64,000 bases of DNA, taken from Anisakis pegreffii (Eukaryota > Nematoda > Chromadorea > Rhabditida > Anisakidae). Below are positions 40,701 through 53,090 of this stretch, piece after piece. The first letter of the stretch is position 1. The number at the start of each line of letters is the position of its first letter. Below the pieces are notes generated by a model, which was given only the letters and a program-made list of their open reading frames with translations, did no database searches and was not told where the DNA came from. Position numbers and translations under genes: made by a program. The stretch covers positions 310,001-374,000 of the forward strand of contig JAPYMA010000618.1 of NCBI GenBank assembly GCA_035041965.1. The letters are read 5' to 3'.

Positions 40701-43700
40701 ACAATCCATTCATTCAACACATGAATTGAATAGATAAAAGATGTAAATAGAATATTTGAAGAAGATTAGACAAAGGATAGGTAGGCAAAGAACAGACAAA
40801 AGTTAGTTGTTTTCGAAGAAGTTGATCAAGAACTACGATAATAGGCTCATTAAAGCTTGACGATAGTTAAAGAGATTTCACCAGATAAACTTACTATTTG
40901 TTGATAATTGCCGGTGCTATAATTCGAAGAAATATGTGCCATGTGCCAGTAGTAATTCTTCGTTACAGTTAACGGCATACAACGAAGATTGATTGGGTGA
41001 TTAAAATCCGAAATGTTTCGTCAGAGTATTTATCACCGACAATCTCACACCAAAAAATGATCATCTTATAAATCAGAATGGTTTTTTTTTCACAAAATAC
41101 ACCGCATAATTTTAGGCAATGCTCACAATCAGTCACGCAAAATAGTGAAATATACGGGATTCGACATAAATCTCATGTTGATATCAAATCGCTAAACAAT
41201 TTTTCTGCATTGCTTTTCTGCAAAAATGAAAAATTAGTGAAGTGAACTGATGACATTCGGGGAAATTCTTCCATGAAATTCTCATTCTTCCGATTACGAG
41301 ACAACAATCATAATCATTCCTTTCATCGGCGACGCATACTATCAGCTCTCTTGTAAATCCCATTGGAATGCTTAATTTCCGTCGGGAGTGTGTGATAAAA
41401 AATGATTCGAACAAATCTAATGAAACAACTCAAATTGAGTTAAGTTGAGTTGAAGTAGCGCCTTTACAATTTATATAAAAGTCATCTGATCAGTCTCTTA
41501 TTTGACCAATGTAATAATGTGCACACATATCAATATCAGAATTCACCTATTCCCGTCCAGATATTATTTCATTCCGAATGAATTGTGTTGTTATGAATGC
41601 CATTCGTTATCTGATCACAAATAATCGCCTTGTGATTGATCAGCTGTTATTTTGCAGCAATCGGATGAAGATGCAAGACTGACGAATATCGCCACCAGAG
41701 GAATGCTGCCGCCGCTGTTAGGCGATATCATCAGCAAACGATTTAGTCAACAGGCTAAGCAACGGCTCTGTTAATCACCAAAAAATTGAATCTGTTCTGC
41801 AAGTTGAGTGTGCGTTTTGAATGCAGCAGCAGCAATCGATTTCAACGAAACAACAACTGTTCCACGTCGGTCGTATTTATTATGCATATATATCTGGTCA
41901 GTGAATGCCTCATAAACAAAGAACGCCTCATATTTAGAGGTTAAATCTGCTGAAGAGCGTAATATTTGCATAGAACAATCGGGAAAGTGTGGACAGATGA
42001 AAAGTTCGAAACGGGTTAAGCTAGGCTTAGATCTAGCCGTATGCCAATACCTATGGCGCTTTTCAAGAGACACTTACGATTAGCACATTCAGAACCATAC
42101 AAGAGCTAAAATATTTCGACAATTCCCTCAAAGAGACGAGTTAAAGATTTCGACAGATGTATGAACCATTCAGTTTACCACTCATTGGAGGAACTGCAAA
42201 TACCAGATAGATACCAGACAAATATCAGATTTCAACTTTATCAACCTGCAAAATTCCTTCAATTGGAGGTCGAACTTCTTCAGTGTTCAAAAACATACAC
42301 AGTCAAAGAAAAAACAACAGATCAAACGGCATAATGACAGAAGTTCGAACAAGTCTTTCGAAGACTTTCATTTTTCTTGTCTTCAAACATTCTTTTCCCA
42401 GCGAAAACCATGTTCCCATTGATGCTTCAGGCACTACAATTGAATCATTCCATTGGAAATAGATAATCTTACGCGAATGCCTTGGAAATTTTGCAATTTT
42501 TGCTGTTTGTCTTTAACTTAATGATGAAATTTTATACTATATGTGATATGTGGTGTAGTGCAGACGTGCCAGAGTACACAACATGGGATCCTTTACTTGA
42601 GGCCTGCTTTATGACCTCATTACAAACCAAAGGAAAGAAAATACCGGCATAGAATGGGACGACGAATTGTTATTATCATTGTTATTGTACTATTATTATT
42701 ATTGATCTATTGTTATCGTTGCTATATTATGATTATTGTCACTTTATAGTGATGGCTGGAAGAATTTGGTGCAGAATTTCTATTGGATCACTGAGTACAT
42801 ACACAAATGTGGCTGAAAGTAATTAAACTAATTCAATACAAATCGACTGGTGCTGTATTCGTTCATTCGTGTATGTTATTCACAGTGTATTTATGGAAAT
42901 AAACACAATATGCATAAATTGTACAAGTTATAAATAATATATCTACATATCGCAACTGATGAATATATACTGTTTATATCATAAACTATAATAAAGGCTT
43001 ATGTGTATTGTATATAAACCACACTCATTTGTGTCTTCCTGCGTTATGTTAGACACGTTTGTGTTTGTTTATTATCTGCTTGACTGGATTAGGTATCGCG
43101 GACCGAAGAGGTGTATGCAGTCAATGAAATGATCAGTCCGAAAGAACAGTCAGTTCGTAAATTAACTTCTATTACAATAATAAAGATTACACAGTTTCAG
43201 TAACAATAAGCAAGCAGCAACAATAACAACAACAACAAGTTCATCGCATTCGAATTTGCATTGTTTTGAGTGAGTATTATCCACATAAGTTTCTTTCCTT
43301 TCTAATGATTTAGCGCTAGCCACCGAATTAAATGAGCAAATGAAAAAATTTGCCCTCATTTGTTTGCGAAGTGCAAAATGGCGACGACAAGTGAAGTGAA
43401 CCGTGAGACTTAGGACGATTTCGAGAATTGAAAATTACATTTAACAAAAAGGTTTCTTTCGGTTCATTAAAGCTCTGCTGCCACTTTGTTCATTGATGCG
43501 TGTCAGCAAAATGCCCAAAAAATTCGTAATTTCAGTTATACAGATGAGGCCGTATTCAGTGATGCGAATGAAGGAATATCATAATTTTACATTGTAAAAA
43601 TTTATGTGCAGAAATAATTTTGGAGGAACGTCTGAAATTGAATCGAATAGCGTATTTTTAATCTCCACACAGATCGACTTTCAGATCAACTCAACAGATC

Positions 43701-45423
43701 GCATTTTGCGTAATTAATTAATCTTTTAAAATAAGCTCAGCTCATTTTTCAATGGTGAAAATTTCTCCTTAACAACATCAGTGACCATCTGAGATATTTG
43801 TTTATGAATGAGATGGTGTTCGAAATAGAAAGCGATTGTGAGAGAATGTAAGTGCTTTTATTTTTGAGTGACGGCACACTTTACTGGCAAAATGAATGCA
43901 ACTTTGCAGCGGATGTATTCTCACAATTAATTAATTATTCGTCATGTTTACGGTTTTGTAACACAGCGATACTATTCCTTTCTCATCCGTGAACACTAAA
44001 TGCATAGCGTCCTCAATGGAACACATCATGAGAATGGATGCATATGCGAATGTTTTTCGCCGATGAAGAATTTTTCGGCATCAAACAGTGTTAACATTGA
44101 TTTGTCATCTAAACGAGTGAAATACTGAAATTGCTCAATACACTAATTTTGTTACTTACGATTCGAAAAATACAAATTATTCCACAACTTTTTTCGAGAA
44201 CAAATTCGGTTTCTTTCAATCAATCTAATTATGTGCACAGCTTCTGATAGGCTCTAATCAGATATTCACTTTCTAGAAAAAAAAACGATCGCAAAAACTT
44301 ATATTCGGTATATTGTAAATATTATTCTAGTTCTTCCGATCGAACTGAAATCGCTATGATCAGCACTAAATAATAAGCCAGAAAATCGGCTTGTTGCAAA
44401 GAATATGAATGCACAAATACAGTTTATGGAGTCTGTGGACTCAGCAGGGTTTACAGATCACGAGTCTAAGCGGCAAATCTTTTGCAGGGAACATCTTCTT
44501 TGATGAAAATCCCAATATCTTTTTTACAGGCTCAAATTATTTATTGAATTGAAATAAATGTGAATTCCAGTAGATGCGAATGACACGCTTACTTCTTTGT
44601 GTAATTCATTAGGGATAATACTTTTTGAGGATATTAATGATGACTGTCAATTACCAATCGACGGTGCATCACTCACTCGCATTCTTAACTGATCTGTTGG
44701 AGAAGATCATTTGCAAACGTTAGCTAAATCAACACAATTCGAATGTAGTTCCAACAAGAGAGGCCTGTATCGAAGGATTTTGCGTATATATCGCAAGTGA
44801 ACAAACAATCTATCAATATATTTATTATCACCTTAAGATATTCTCATCAAGTTATAAAAACTGCTGAATGAATCCAATTTGTGAGTTCAGAATAGAAAAA
44901 AGCCGGACTTTTGGTCCCATTATTGAATGAATTGATGTCTAACGATTCATTAAGTCAGACTGATTCTGCAAACCGCAAGATTGCCTAGAGCGATGAAACT
45001 TTCAGTTTTGTAAGTGAATGAACTGAGTTGATAATAAGATTGAAATACTTTTATGGATGCATATTCTGGTTTCGCATCTTTATCAGTAGTGATTTGGACG
45101 CAGTTGGATTTGCATAATCAGTGATCATTGTTGTGAAAGATCGATTATTTTGTGAAGATAAGAAAACAAAACACTATGAAAGGTGAACACTATAATATCG
45201 AAAAGGAATGTGAGAAGTAACGAAGAAGCGGAAACGAACCAGCCGGATCAGTATTAATCTCACAAACGCCATTCACACAACTCACTTTGCCACTGTTCTG
45301 CGTACATTTACATTTCAACGCATCTGTACTACCAATTAATAGCAATTGGATGAATGAAACGATTAGCAGTATCGTCACTGAATGAGATCGAATGAAGAGA
45401 ACTGTATTCGGCATCGATATCAT
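37795..45423 (-). CDS. Ly6/uPAR-type three-finger GPI-anchored surface protein
   Basis: Two exons join in phase 1: 45423-45240 (61 codons plus one base) and 38159-37795 (two bases plus 120 codons plus stop), giving 182 aa. Exon 1 encodes a signal peptide (VTILLIVSFIQLLLIG) and the first four cysteines (LKCKCTQNSGKVSCVNGVC). Exon 2 supplies the other six, ending VNVCSCNDEDFCNSN. Ten cysteines with a terminal C-N is the hallmark of a single LU domain. A Ser/Gln/Thr linker follows, then a C-terminal hydrophobic stretch (IFSFFIPNFLIFARF) that fits a GPI-attachment signal. Nematode relatives act in neurons and epithelia, but no specific ortholog is claimed. The 7.1-kb intron holds an exon-like ORF on the other strand. 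The exon 1 donor is the weak G|GTTCGT. Confidence 0.75.
41658..41774 (+). CDS. Orphan terminal exon inside the Ly6 intron, opposite strand
   Basis: The acceptor TTATTTTGCAG opens a phase-0 frame of 38 codons ending TAA, with markedly higher GC than the flanks (contains LTNIATRGMLPPLLGDIISK). No family is recognised. Upstream exons were not found. The minus strand is also open across 41771-42073, next door, but that looks like chance. Confidence 0.4.
   Translation, partial: QSDEDARLTNIATRGMLPPLLGDIISKRFSQQAKQRLC
42663..42725. repeat. ATT-rich imperfect microsatellite
   Basis: Irregular run of ATT/GTT triplets within the Ly6 intron. Confidence 0.6.
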
Positions 45424-45812
45424 CTTCTTATGAATAACTTTTTTGTGATGTGATTATTGCAGTCGAACAAATGAACAATATTAAAATTACAGTCGTTATT
45501 AGGTTATTTCAGTCGGAATAACACTCTGAGTTGGTGCTTTGGAGAATTCAGGCCAAAGCGATTGCCGATTGGTGAGTGATATCGAATAACGCCGAAAAAC
45601 AAGGATAGCAAATGGCTTTTAAAGATAGACTTCAGAAGAGCCGATCACTAGTGGATAGATCCAATACTGATTAGGAGAAGAAGCCAAAGAGAAGAACAGG
45701 AACAGAATAGGTTTGAGTGGTTTTCCAAAGTCTTTTGATCGACGCTTCGTCAGATTGATATCCGGGAAAAACCGAAAATTTTGGTCTCTATTGACAGGAA
45801 CTGAGACCAAAT

Positions 45813-45908
45813 TCACAGTTCACAAAGGCGAATCGCCGTCAGCTCCTTTTCTTCTGTTTCGATAGCAGAATGAACGATCCGACTGCGATGGCGTTGAATC
45901 TGAATGTT
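45813..45908 (-). CDS. Orphan terminal exon, frame ambiguous
   Basis: Behind TTTGCAG on the minus strand all three frames stay open for 20 to 31 codons. One reads as a hydrophobic segment followed by a basic tail (IAVGSFILLSKQKKRS, stop), one as a charged helix (HSAIETEEKELTAIRLCEL, stop), one as YRNRRKGADGDSPL, stop. No upstream exon was secured, so the frame cannot be chosen. It may belong to a small membrane protein upstream of the Ly6 gene. Confidence 0.3.
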   Translation of the reverse strand, partial: NIQIQRHRSRIVHSAIETEEKELTAIRLCEL

Positions 45909-46079
45909 CTGCAAATTAGAATTGAGCACAAGAAAACAATCACGCAGCAATCGTGACGAGTGTCAATACTTAAGTAAATATGATCTGCGGGCAGTGAACG
46001 ATACGGTCGCTCTTCAAGTCAGTGCTCTTATTGCAAAGAGTGAGTCGAAAGGACGGAATGATGGATTTTGATTGAATAA

Positions 46080-48540
46080 GTTGACTATGAATTGAGGAAC
46101 TAATCACCACTGAAAGTACTGCATTTGTCGAAAGTTCAAACATTTGCCATATTCAAAAGCACTTACTTACCAAACTCAGTCATACATTTGAATGTTTTAT
46201 CTATGGATTAATTCGAAATAGCACAGCACCAGCACTAAGATCGATCTCAACAACAATCGTGCAAATACAATTCGAAGAAAAGTTCAAAATGCTCAAGTGG
46301 TATGGTAACGTTTATATTGGTGTGCTCTGAAAAAAGAAATCACGTATTCAAACATGTGCATGTTACTATAATACTACTCACAGCAAAAACATCAACCAGC
46401 AATGCTGACTAACTCGAAACTCGAAAATTCTTTCAATTCCATGCTCAGTAAAAATCACCGCTCTTTATAAGACAGCAACAATACTGTTAGAAAACAAATT
46501 CACAACTGCTGCACGCACAGACACCTCTCGTTTTTTCCTCCTTACCACTGAGTTAATCCGATGTGAATGAGGAAAAACTGCAAACACTGAAAAACTGCAA
46601 AACTCTTGCCATTTACTCCTTGCTGTCTCACTGCTTTTCTTTCTGCCTCAATTTTTCCCATTAAACGAACTCATTTCCTTAATCGGTTTGTCTCCTCCTT
46701 ACCTTGTTTTTTTTCCACTTAAAATGGTTGCACAATTTGATAAAACCGAAATATTTGGCTGTCTACTAAATTTGTTGCAACAACAACTTCCTCCCTGTAA
46801 TCGATGAAAATAATTGAAAAACATTGAGCAAAGCGAACAGAGGAAACGAACAACGAAAAGCGAAAGTCTGATGACCGAACGAACAGTTAGTGCACTCATA
46901 TTGAATGATGCTTTCTTTCAGTTGATAATGTACTACCCCACGTCTTCTGCTCATCGAGTTTAACGATGACCATAATGTAAATGTACTCGCGTATTCGTTC
47001 AACAACCACGCCTCTAAACATCCACCCAAATCCTCAGATATCCTCTTGCAAATGAATACCAAGAAGAGATCATCATGATAGTGTGATGTGACGTTTGTTA
47101 TTTACAACATCAGTTAGCTCATTTTTATTCACTTTACAAGTAATCAACTGCGACTGTCTGCTTTCTTCAGCATTTTACTGGTCGTCTGATCCAATTATGC
47201 AATAGTTACTGTAACTTTGAGCCGGCAAGTACGCGAATCGGATGAGAAATTAGGGAAAATTGAGCGAATGTGAGAAGGGAAAACGCTTCCTTCTGAGACG
47301 ATGGAATTTTGAAAATGTTGAAAATTCGAGGTGGAAATTCTCATCTAACGGTAGAGTAAAGGGCACAACATGCCAGGGCAGTAAAACGCCACAGTAAAGG
47401 GCAATAATCTGTATATCCTCACACCCAAATAAGGGTGTTCATGTGTAAAGGTGACGTTTTTGTCGTAATTCCAATAGAATTGCTTTCATGAGACGATGAA
47501 ACATTTACAAAATTCGTGATCCTTTCAGTGAAATTTTTTGTGGAGTGCAATTATGCACACTGACTTCTAGGATCTACTTCTCTCATATGAACACATTCAC
47601 AACTCTTCACCTGAAAAATTTATGTTGTCCTCGCGTGACGAAGTTCTGTGTTCTGTGTTGGTCTTAAAACTTCATCCATGGTTTATTAAAAACACTCAAG
47701 AAAACGCTTAGATTGATAAAGGATATATCGATTGTATCCTTATCATTACAATACGCATATTATTCAGTCACCGACTTCTCATTCACATGAAACCGTGAAC
47801 TTTCTACCTTGACACGTCATCAGAACCCTTTGATATTTTTTTGTGCGAATGAGAAGAAATTTCATAGAGCTGTTAGAACAAAACGAGCATTTTTCGTAGC
47901 TCAGTTTTGTGAACGAGTTGTTGTCATTTAACTTTTGAAGTTTTTTTCATCACTTTTCAAAAAAATCTTCTCACGTCTGAAATTCCTTGATACCTGAATG
48001 CAGCATTTCAGGGAATTGACGAAAAAGATGAAGAGATTTTATGCTAGGAAAATATTTCTATTTCTGAATGGCTGACTGGATAGTTGGGAGAATGTCATTT
48101 GTGCCAAATGCTCAGACAAGGCTGAATGTTCAAACGAGTCGGCTTTTGCAATGGATTTTGAACTGCTGCATGAAATAATAGCTGAAAAGGGTACTTGATT
48201 AAAATTCTCGACTGGGCGAGATCATTTCGTTAGATTCGTCGAGATCATTTCGTTCATATTCCGCTTTAGAAGAACAACGAACAAAAAATATACAATAGTA
48301 TTGGAAACAAAATCAATTGAATAGATATATCATTGACTGATTAATTGATTACGTCACAGAATCGCTGATTGACTGATAGACATGTAACATCGTAAGCGGA
48401 TATTCTGAATAAGACATGAATATGCATCCTACTGAATCAACTGTATTTATGTTCATTGTAACTGATCGTGAAGTGTTCAGTGAAACGCACGTAGCAAATG
48501 CCATAAAAAACCCTCGCATCCAACAAAACTGCTTTGCATT
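46080..48540. other. No secure gene
   Basis: AT-rich DNA with short ORFs on both strands. Near 46230-46320 two plus-strand frames are open, but composition is biased and no chain could be built. Confidence 0.4.
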
Positions 48541-48548
48541 CCTTGCAG

Positions 48549-48743
48549 TTACTCAATGAGCAAGTGTTCATTATGTCTTTACGCAAGTCCAATTCCAGCG
48601 AACCTATCATCACATCATCCGAACGTTATTCCCAGCGACGGCGCTACTATGACGGAGTATTTCCGCACTCACTGCCCACTGAGATTTATCCGCTGTTCTT
48701 TAAACCCGTTGAGATACTCGAGCATTCGCCATCCGAACTATAA
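48549..48743 (+). CDS. Putative terminal exon, function unknown
   Basis: The acceptor CCTTGCAG opens a phase-0 frame of 64 codons to TAA. It is rich in Ser, Arg and Tyr (SSERYSQRRRYYDGVFPHSL) and ends in EHSPSEL. Composition differs clearly from the AT-rich flanks. An overlapping frame is open nearly as long, so the frame is favoured by codon quality only. No homologue is recognised; upstream exons were not found. Confidence 0.4.
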   Translation, partial: LLNEQVFIMSLRKSNSSEPIITSSERYSQRRRYYDGVFPHSLPTEIYPLFFKPVEILEHSPSEL

Positions 48744-49617
48744 GGTGAAATCGCATTCGCCAGATCTAAAATCAGCACTGCCTCACCCGTTTCAGCAAAT
48801 TACCTTCATTAAGTTTGTTGAATATTTGTAGTGAAATACTGAAAACGTGAAACTTGATGAAGTTTTACAAAAAAAAAGAGGACAAACAGAAAAATTTCGC
48901 TTCCTCGTTTTTTCTTTACATGCAAATTTTCCAGCCAAAGTGAAATTTCCTATCAGTTTTCAATTCTTTCATTTCATATTCGACCCGAAAAAAAACTCAC
49001 TCGTTCACATAGATTGACTGACGTCAATAATGATTGATGAATATTAGTCAAGCACTGCTATCGGATGAGCATTGACTGAATCAAAGTGCTTACCCAAACG
49101 TACTACAACGAGGTTGATTGGTTGGATGTTATGGACGATTTCTGTGAAGAAGTTTTCGAAAAGCACTTAAAAATAAACAATGAAGCTCGAAACCAATCTC
49201 CTCATAATCCGTTCGTTTATATTAACTAACTTTCAAAACAATCGCAAAAATAAACTTTGACTGTTGTTCAACGAATACAGAGCATAGACCACGATGGGTA
49301 TCACGAAGATGGATAAGTTGCAGAAATAATCCAAAAACAAATCAACTGAAATTCTTCAGAAGTTCGAACAAAATCGTTTTATTTCTCATTGATTCCACCT
49401 AAAAATTAACATCATTTATGATAGTGTAGAGGAGAATGTTTGTTATATCGATGCCTCAATCGTTGGTTCATCTTTATTTATATTTGCTGAGGATATTGGA
49501 GTGATCATTATTATTGTATTTCAAAACATTCGCATGACCTTTGAACACATTTCTATTGATGGTGGCTCGGAAAACCTAAAATGATTCCTCTAATCATGGA
49601 ACATACTACTTTTCCAG

Positions 49618-50123
49618 GAAAGGCACATCATCAGTCATTTATGAAAATGCATTCCAGATTAGAATCACTAGTGCATGGCAAAATATTAATAGCAATAAAC
49701 GACAGCCATAAAATTTCATTTGAAACTTCATAAAAGCAAACTGTGACGGTGATTACTCATTATTGGAGGGTGCTGACGAACTCGAAGCATTCCTCTGGCA
49801 ACTTTCTCGGAATACGAAAGCAATTAATGTCGGCATTTCATTCGTTCGGCTGTCAGCGAGGCGGTTCAGTAAACAGAACACATCACTTTGCAAATACATG
49901 TTCACTAATCACTAGCCTAAAAGCCTTCAAACATTTGGCATTTCCTTGTGAAACGTACTTTCGCTTTTTTGCCACTGAACTTACTCCTAAGGAACGTCTA
50001 TAGTTTTTCATCAAGGCGCAACAAACGTTGGACAATGATAGTGATGAAAACGACAGCAATAACCTCAGGGATTCCGCTGAATATGCTGCCGGAATGTTTA
50101 AGATCAGTGGTAGATCTCAATGA
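49618..50123 (+). CDS. Putative multi-exon gene end, function unknown
   Basis: Three plus-strand segments look coding. 49618 onward, behind TTTTCCAG, contains SSVIYENAFQIRITSAWQ. About 49735-49843 contains LLEGADELEAFLWQLSRNTK, with a phase-0 donor TTC|GTTCGG like donors used in the CX and Ly6 genes. 50004-50123, behind TCTATAG, contains TLDNDSDENDSNNLRDSAEY and ends GRSQ, stop. The last two join in phase; the first junction is not resolved. The C-terminal part is acidic and Asn-rich. No family is recognised, and other frames are open in part of the middle segment. Confidence 0.3.
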
Positions 50124-50631
50124 ATCAAAATTTCAGTCTTGAAGACCGAAAAATAATTTAGTCAGTTATAAAAATTTCAAGATTGGAGTAATTTTTGATT
50201 CTTTTACGGTCTCTTTTAGCCATCTGACGACTTAAGTGATCGATGGAAGAAAATTTTGATTTTTCCATATGCTTTATGGAAATTGATTAAATTGATACTG
50301 GTGAAGAAGCATTCAGTCACTCAGGAAATATTCATGCAAAATGACTTTAATTATTACTATGAAATATCACATGTATTCATAACTAATTTCTCTCCATATC
50401 CATCAAAAAAGATCAATTCGTTCAGTGTGATCAAAAGCGATGAAGTGAACTCAACGTAATTAATATAGACCGGAAACCTTTTGATTTACCTTTTCCACTC
50501 AAGTTAAGTTCTTTTGATTTCATTTTGATTTCACTCAAGTTGAGTTCTCTATTCGATTTCCTTCTTAAAAGTTGTCACTTAAAACGGATTCATTCCATTA
50601 TAGAGTCATAATGTGCTACTGTGGCTGTGAG

Positions 50632-50650
50632 TATATATATATATAATATA
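50632..50650. repeat. (TA)n microsatellite
   Basis: Run of TA units, slightly interrupted. Confidence 0.8.
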
Positions 50651-51378
50651 TCTAATAGTAAGTATTTACGCATACGTTTCTGATAAGCAAATTCAACACT
50701 GGTTAATAGTATTATGAAATGTGAGAAAGTGGGTCTTGTTTTCGTTTAGTTTTGCATTATTCAGTAAGATGTTGGCCATCAAGTAGCATCCGTCTCTGCT
50801 TGTGCTTCCTCATAGCTATCCATTTATCACACTCACCTAGATAGATCATCACACATTCGTTTGCAGCACCATAAATATAACATATAATTAACTAACTCAA
50901 CACAATAATCACATCAATCTATCATCCGTCTCTAAATCCGTCAATGAATAATTTACTGCGAACTCGAATTATTGTTTATCTTCTTCGATTCTTCTCACTT
51001 CATCCTTCCCATTCAGAAACAGTTTATTCGTTTCAAAAATAACAGTTTATTTATTCGTTTCAAAATGAAATTGACGGTTGGCACCCTTCTCTAAGCATAT
51101 CTTTGCCAGATTTCATATGATCTGTGTGGATGGATCAATGCATCCATCGGATAACAGCAAATTATTGTGTTCATCAAGTCAACAAGTTTCATGCCATTCT
51201 ATCGCATATTTTCATGAATCTGCGTGATACGCATGTATATCTTTTAAAAAATATACGTGTCTAAAGAAGAGCCTGTTTGATTCAAGAGTAGAGTGTCCAA
51301 TGATGCGAAATAAAATTCTTTGAAACTCAAAATTCAGATGAAATGTGAGTCTTGAAAAAATTTCGCAGATATTTTTCA

Positions 51379-51579
51379 ATGACTTTGAATTACGGTAATA
51401 TTCGCCAGAGGTTGACAAATGATGTACCGTTTCTTTTTGCTGAAAACACACTGGAGGCAATAATACACCATCATGTTGAACATCGGAACGAGGGAGATAA
51501 ATTTTTGGTTGTCACAATTGATTTTTTACAAACTTTTCATAAACATTCGAGAGTGATACCGCACGAAGTCTCCAAATGA
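51379..51579 (+). CDS. ORF of 66 codons, function unknown
   Basis: An ATG-started frame (contains DVPFLFAENTLEAIIHHHVE, ends RVIPHEVSK) with balanced amino-acid use and no low complexity. Nothing upstream gives it splice support. It may pair with the next ORF at 51661. No family is recognised. Confidence 0.3.
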   Translation: MTLNYGNIRQRLTNDVPFLFAENTLEAIIHHHVEHRNEGDKFLVVTIDFLQTFHKHSRVIPHEVSK

Positions 51580-51660
51580 GATCATCTGAAATACTCGAAT
51601 CAAGATATTTGACAATAAACGATTTTCAAGTCAACACGAATGCGGATTGCTAGGATTCAG

Positions 51661-51902
51661 TGTTGTATACTGCTAAATGGGAACAGAACACATATCCTCT
51701 AGAGGTGGACGGAGCCAGATACATAGTTATACACAATAGAACGATAATTTCACAATGTCCCCAAAATATTCCTCGAACACACGAATATTTTGGATGGGTA
51801 ATAGAATCATGCACACGCAGACAATGTTATGAAATTCTCGACACCATTTCCACTCGTATCTTTCAGAAAGAGTGTCTGACTGCAACATCATTTTATCTAT
51901 AA
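51661..51902 (+). CDS. Putative terminal exon of 80 codons, function unknown
   Basis: The acceptor TAGGATTCAG opens a phase-1 frame running to TAA. The product contains YTAKWEQNTYPLEVDGARYI and a segment with four cysteines (SQC, ESC, RQC, KEC), and could be a small extracellular or globular domain end. No family is recognised and the upstream exon was not identified. Confidence 0.35.
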
Positions 51903-53090
51903 GAGTGTATCACCCAGAAGCTGCATGAAGAATCTTTTAAGTAAAAATTTTATTTCACACATTGAAGTTCACCGAAAATGATCATTTACAGGTAACTCAA
52001 AAGATTCAATTCAAAAAGATTTCAATATGTTGTCATTGACATTGTGATAAAGATGAAATACACGAACATTTCCATGTGGAAGTTAAATTGAACTGAAAAA
52101 TGAAAATAGCGAAAGCAATTCCATTACAAGCAAACAAATTCAAGACAATGAAGTGAATAGCGCAGTGAAAAAGTAATAAAAGTTATCATTCAAACAGATG
52201 CATGTAACTTCATTGATTCAAAAGGAACCTGGCTACAAAAAAATGATGACACATTCAATTCAGATAATCAAATTCCATGAATTCGTGATATCGTCAACAT
52301 ACAAAGCACATATTCCACATAAAAGAAAGCTTAACACATGAACACAACGTTCTTCTCGCACAAGCAAGACATTATTCACATAGGAACACTGAAACACTGA
52401 AATGAAATGAAAATTTGATTGCGAAGATGAAAGTTGCAGTTCAATTGTGAGCAATAGCAAATGACTGACGTAGAACATTGAAAAACGTTGACAACATCAA
52501 ATTAATTAATGTACAATCGATATGAACTGTTAAGGGGGCAAGATATGAGAGTTTGTTTGTAATATGGAACTCATTCGCTGAATGTTTCTATTTTCGAGTC
52601 TAATTCCCAAATTCAACGAAAAACAGGCCAGGCTAGAACTATGCCATTCGTATCAATGAGTTTCAGTACTAATATTCCCAAATTTCGGATAAAATTGTTT
52701 CTTAGTTTAGATTTGTATTGACTGTAATTTTAATGCCGTTGTCTTTGCGGCAATGCGAGTGGCTAAAAAACATCCGTGGGAAATCATTTCTTTGGTGGGA
52801 ATACAATAAAACGATGGGACGATTATGGAATAGGATATGAACAAAATGGAACATTCAACAGTGAAACACGCATAAATTCTAGGCAAGATTCTACCATTGA
52901 TTAATACAACTAATTAAGAAAATTTTAAAAAAAGATATTGAAGTGGATTACACGAAATAAATTTACAGAAATTATTCAAGCATAAAACCAAAACGATCGT
53001 TGATCAATAAGTACGCGTCTTTGCACCTGAGTGAGAACGATTCAATTGGATTTAAGTAATGAAGCGATATCACAGGATGATACGATAGGG
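51903..53090. other. Intergenic, no gene seen
   Basis: Downstream flank of the CX-module gene. Only short chance ORFs are present. Confidence 0.5.

Noticed and set aside
41771..42073. 100-codon minus-strand ORF inside the Ly6 intron
   Set aside because: No splice support and no family resemblance, and ORFs of this length occur by chance in AT-rich DNA of this size. The plus-strand exon beside it has better signals.
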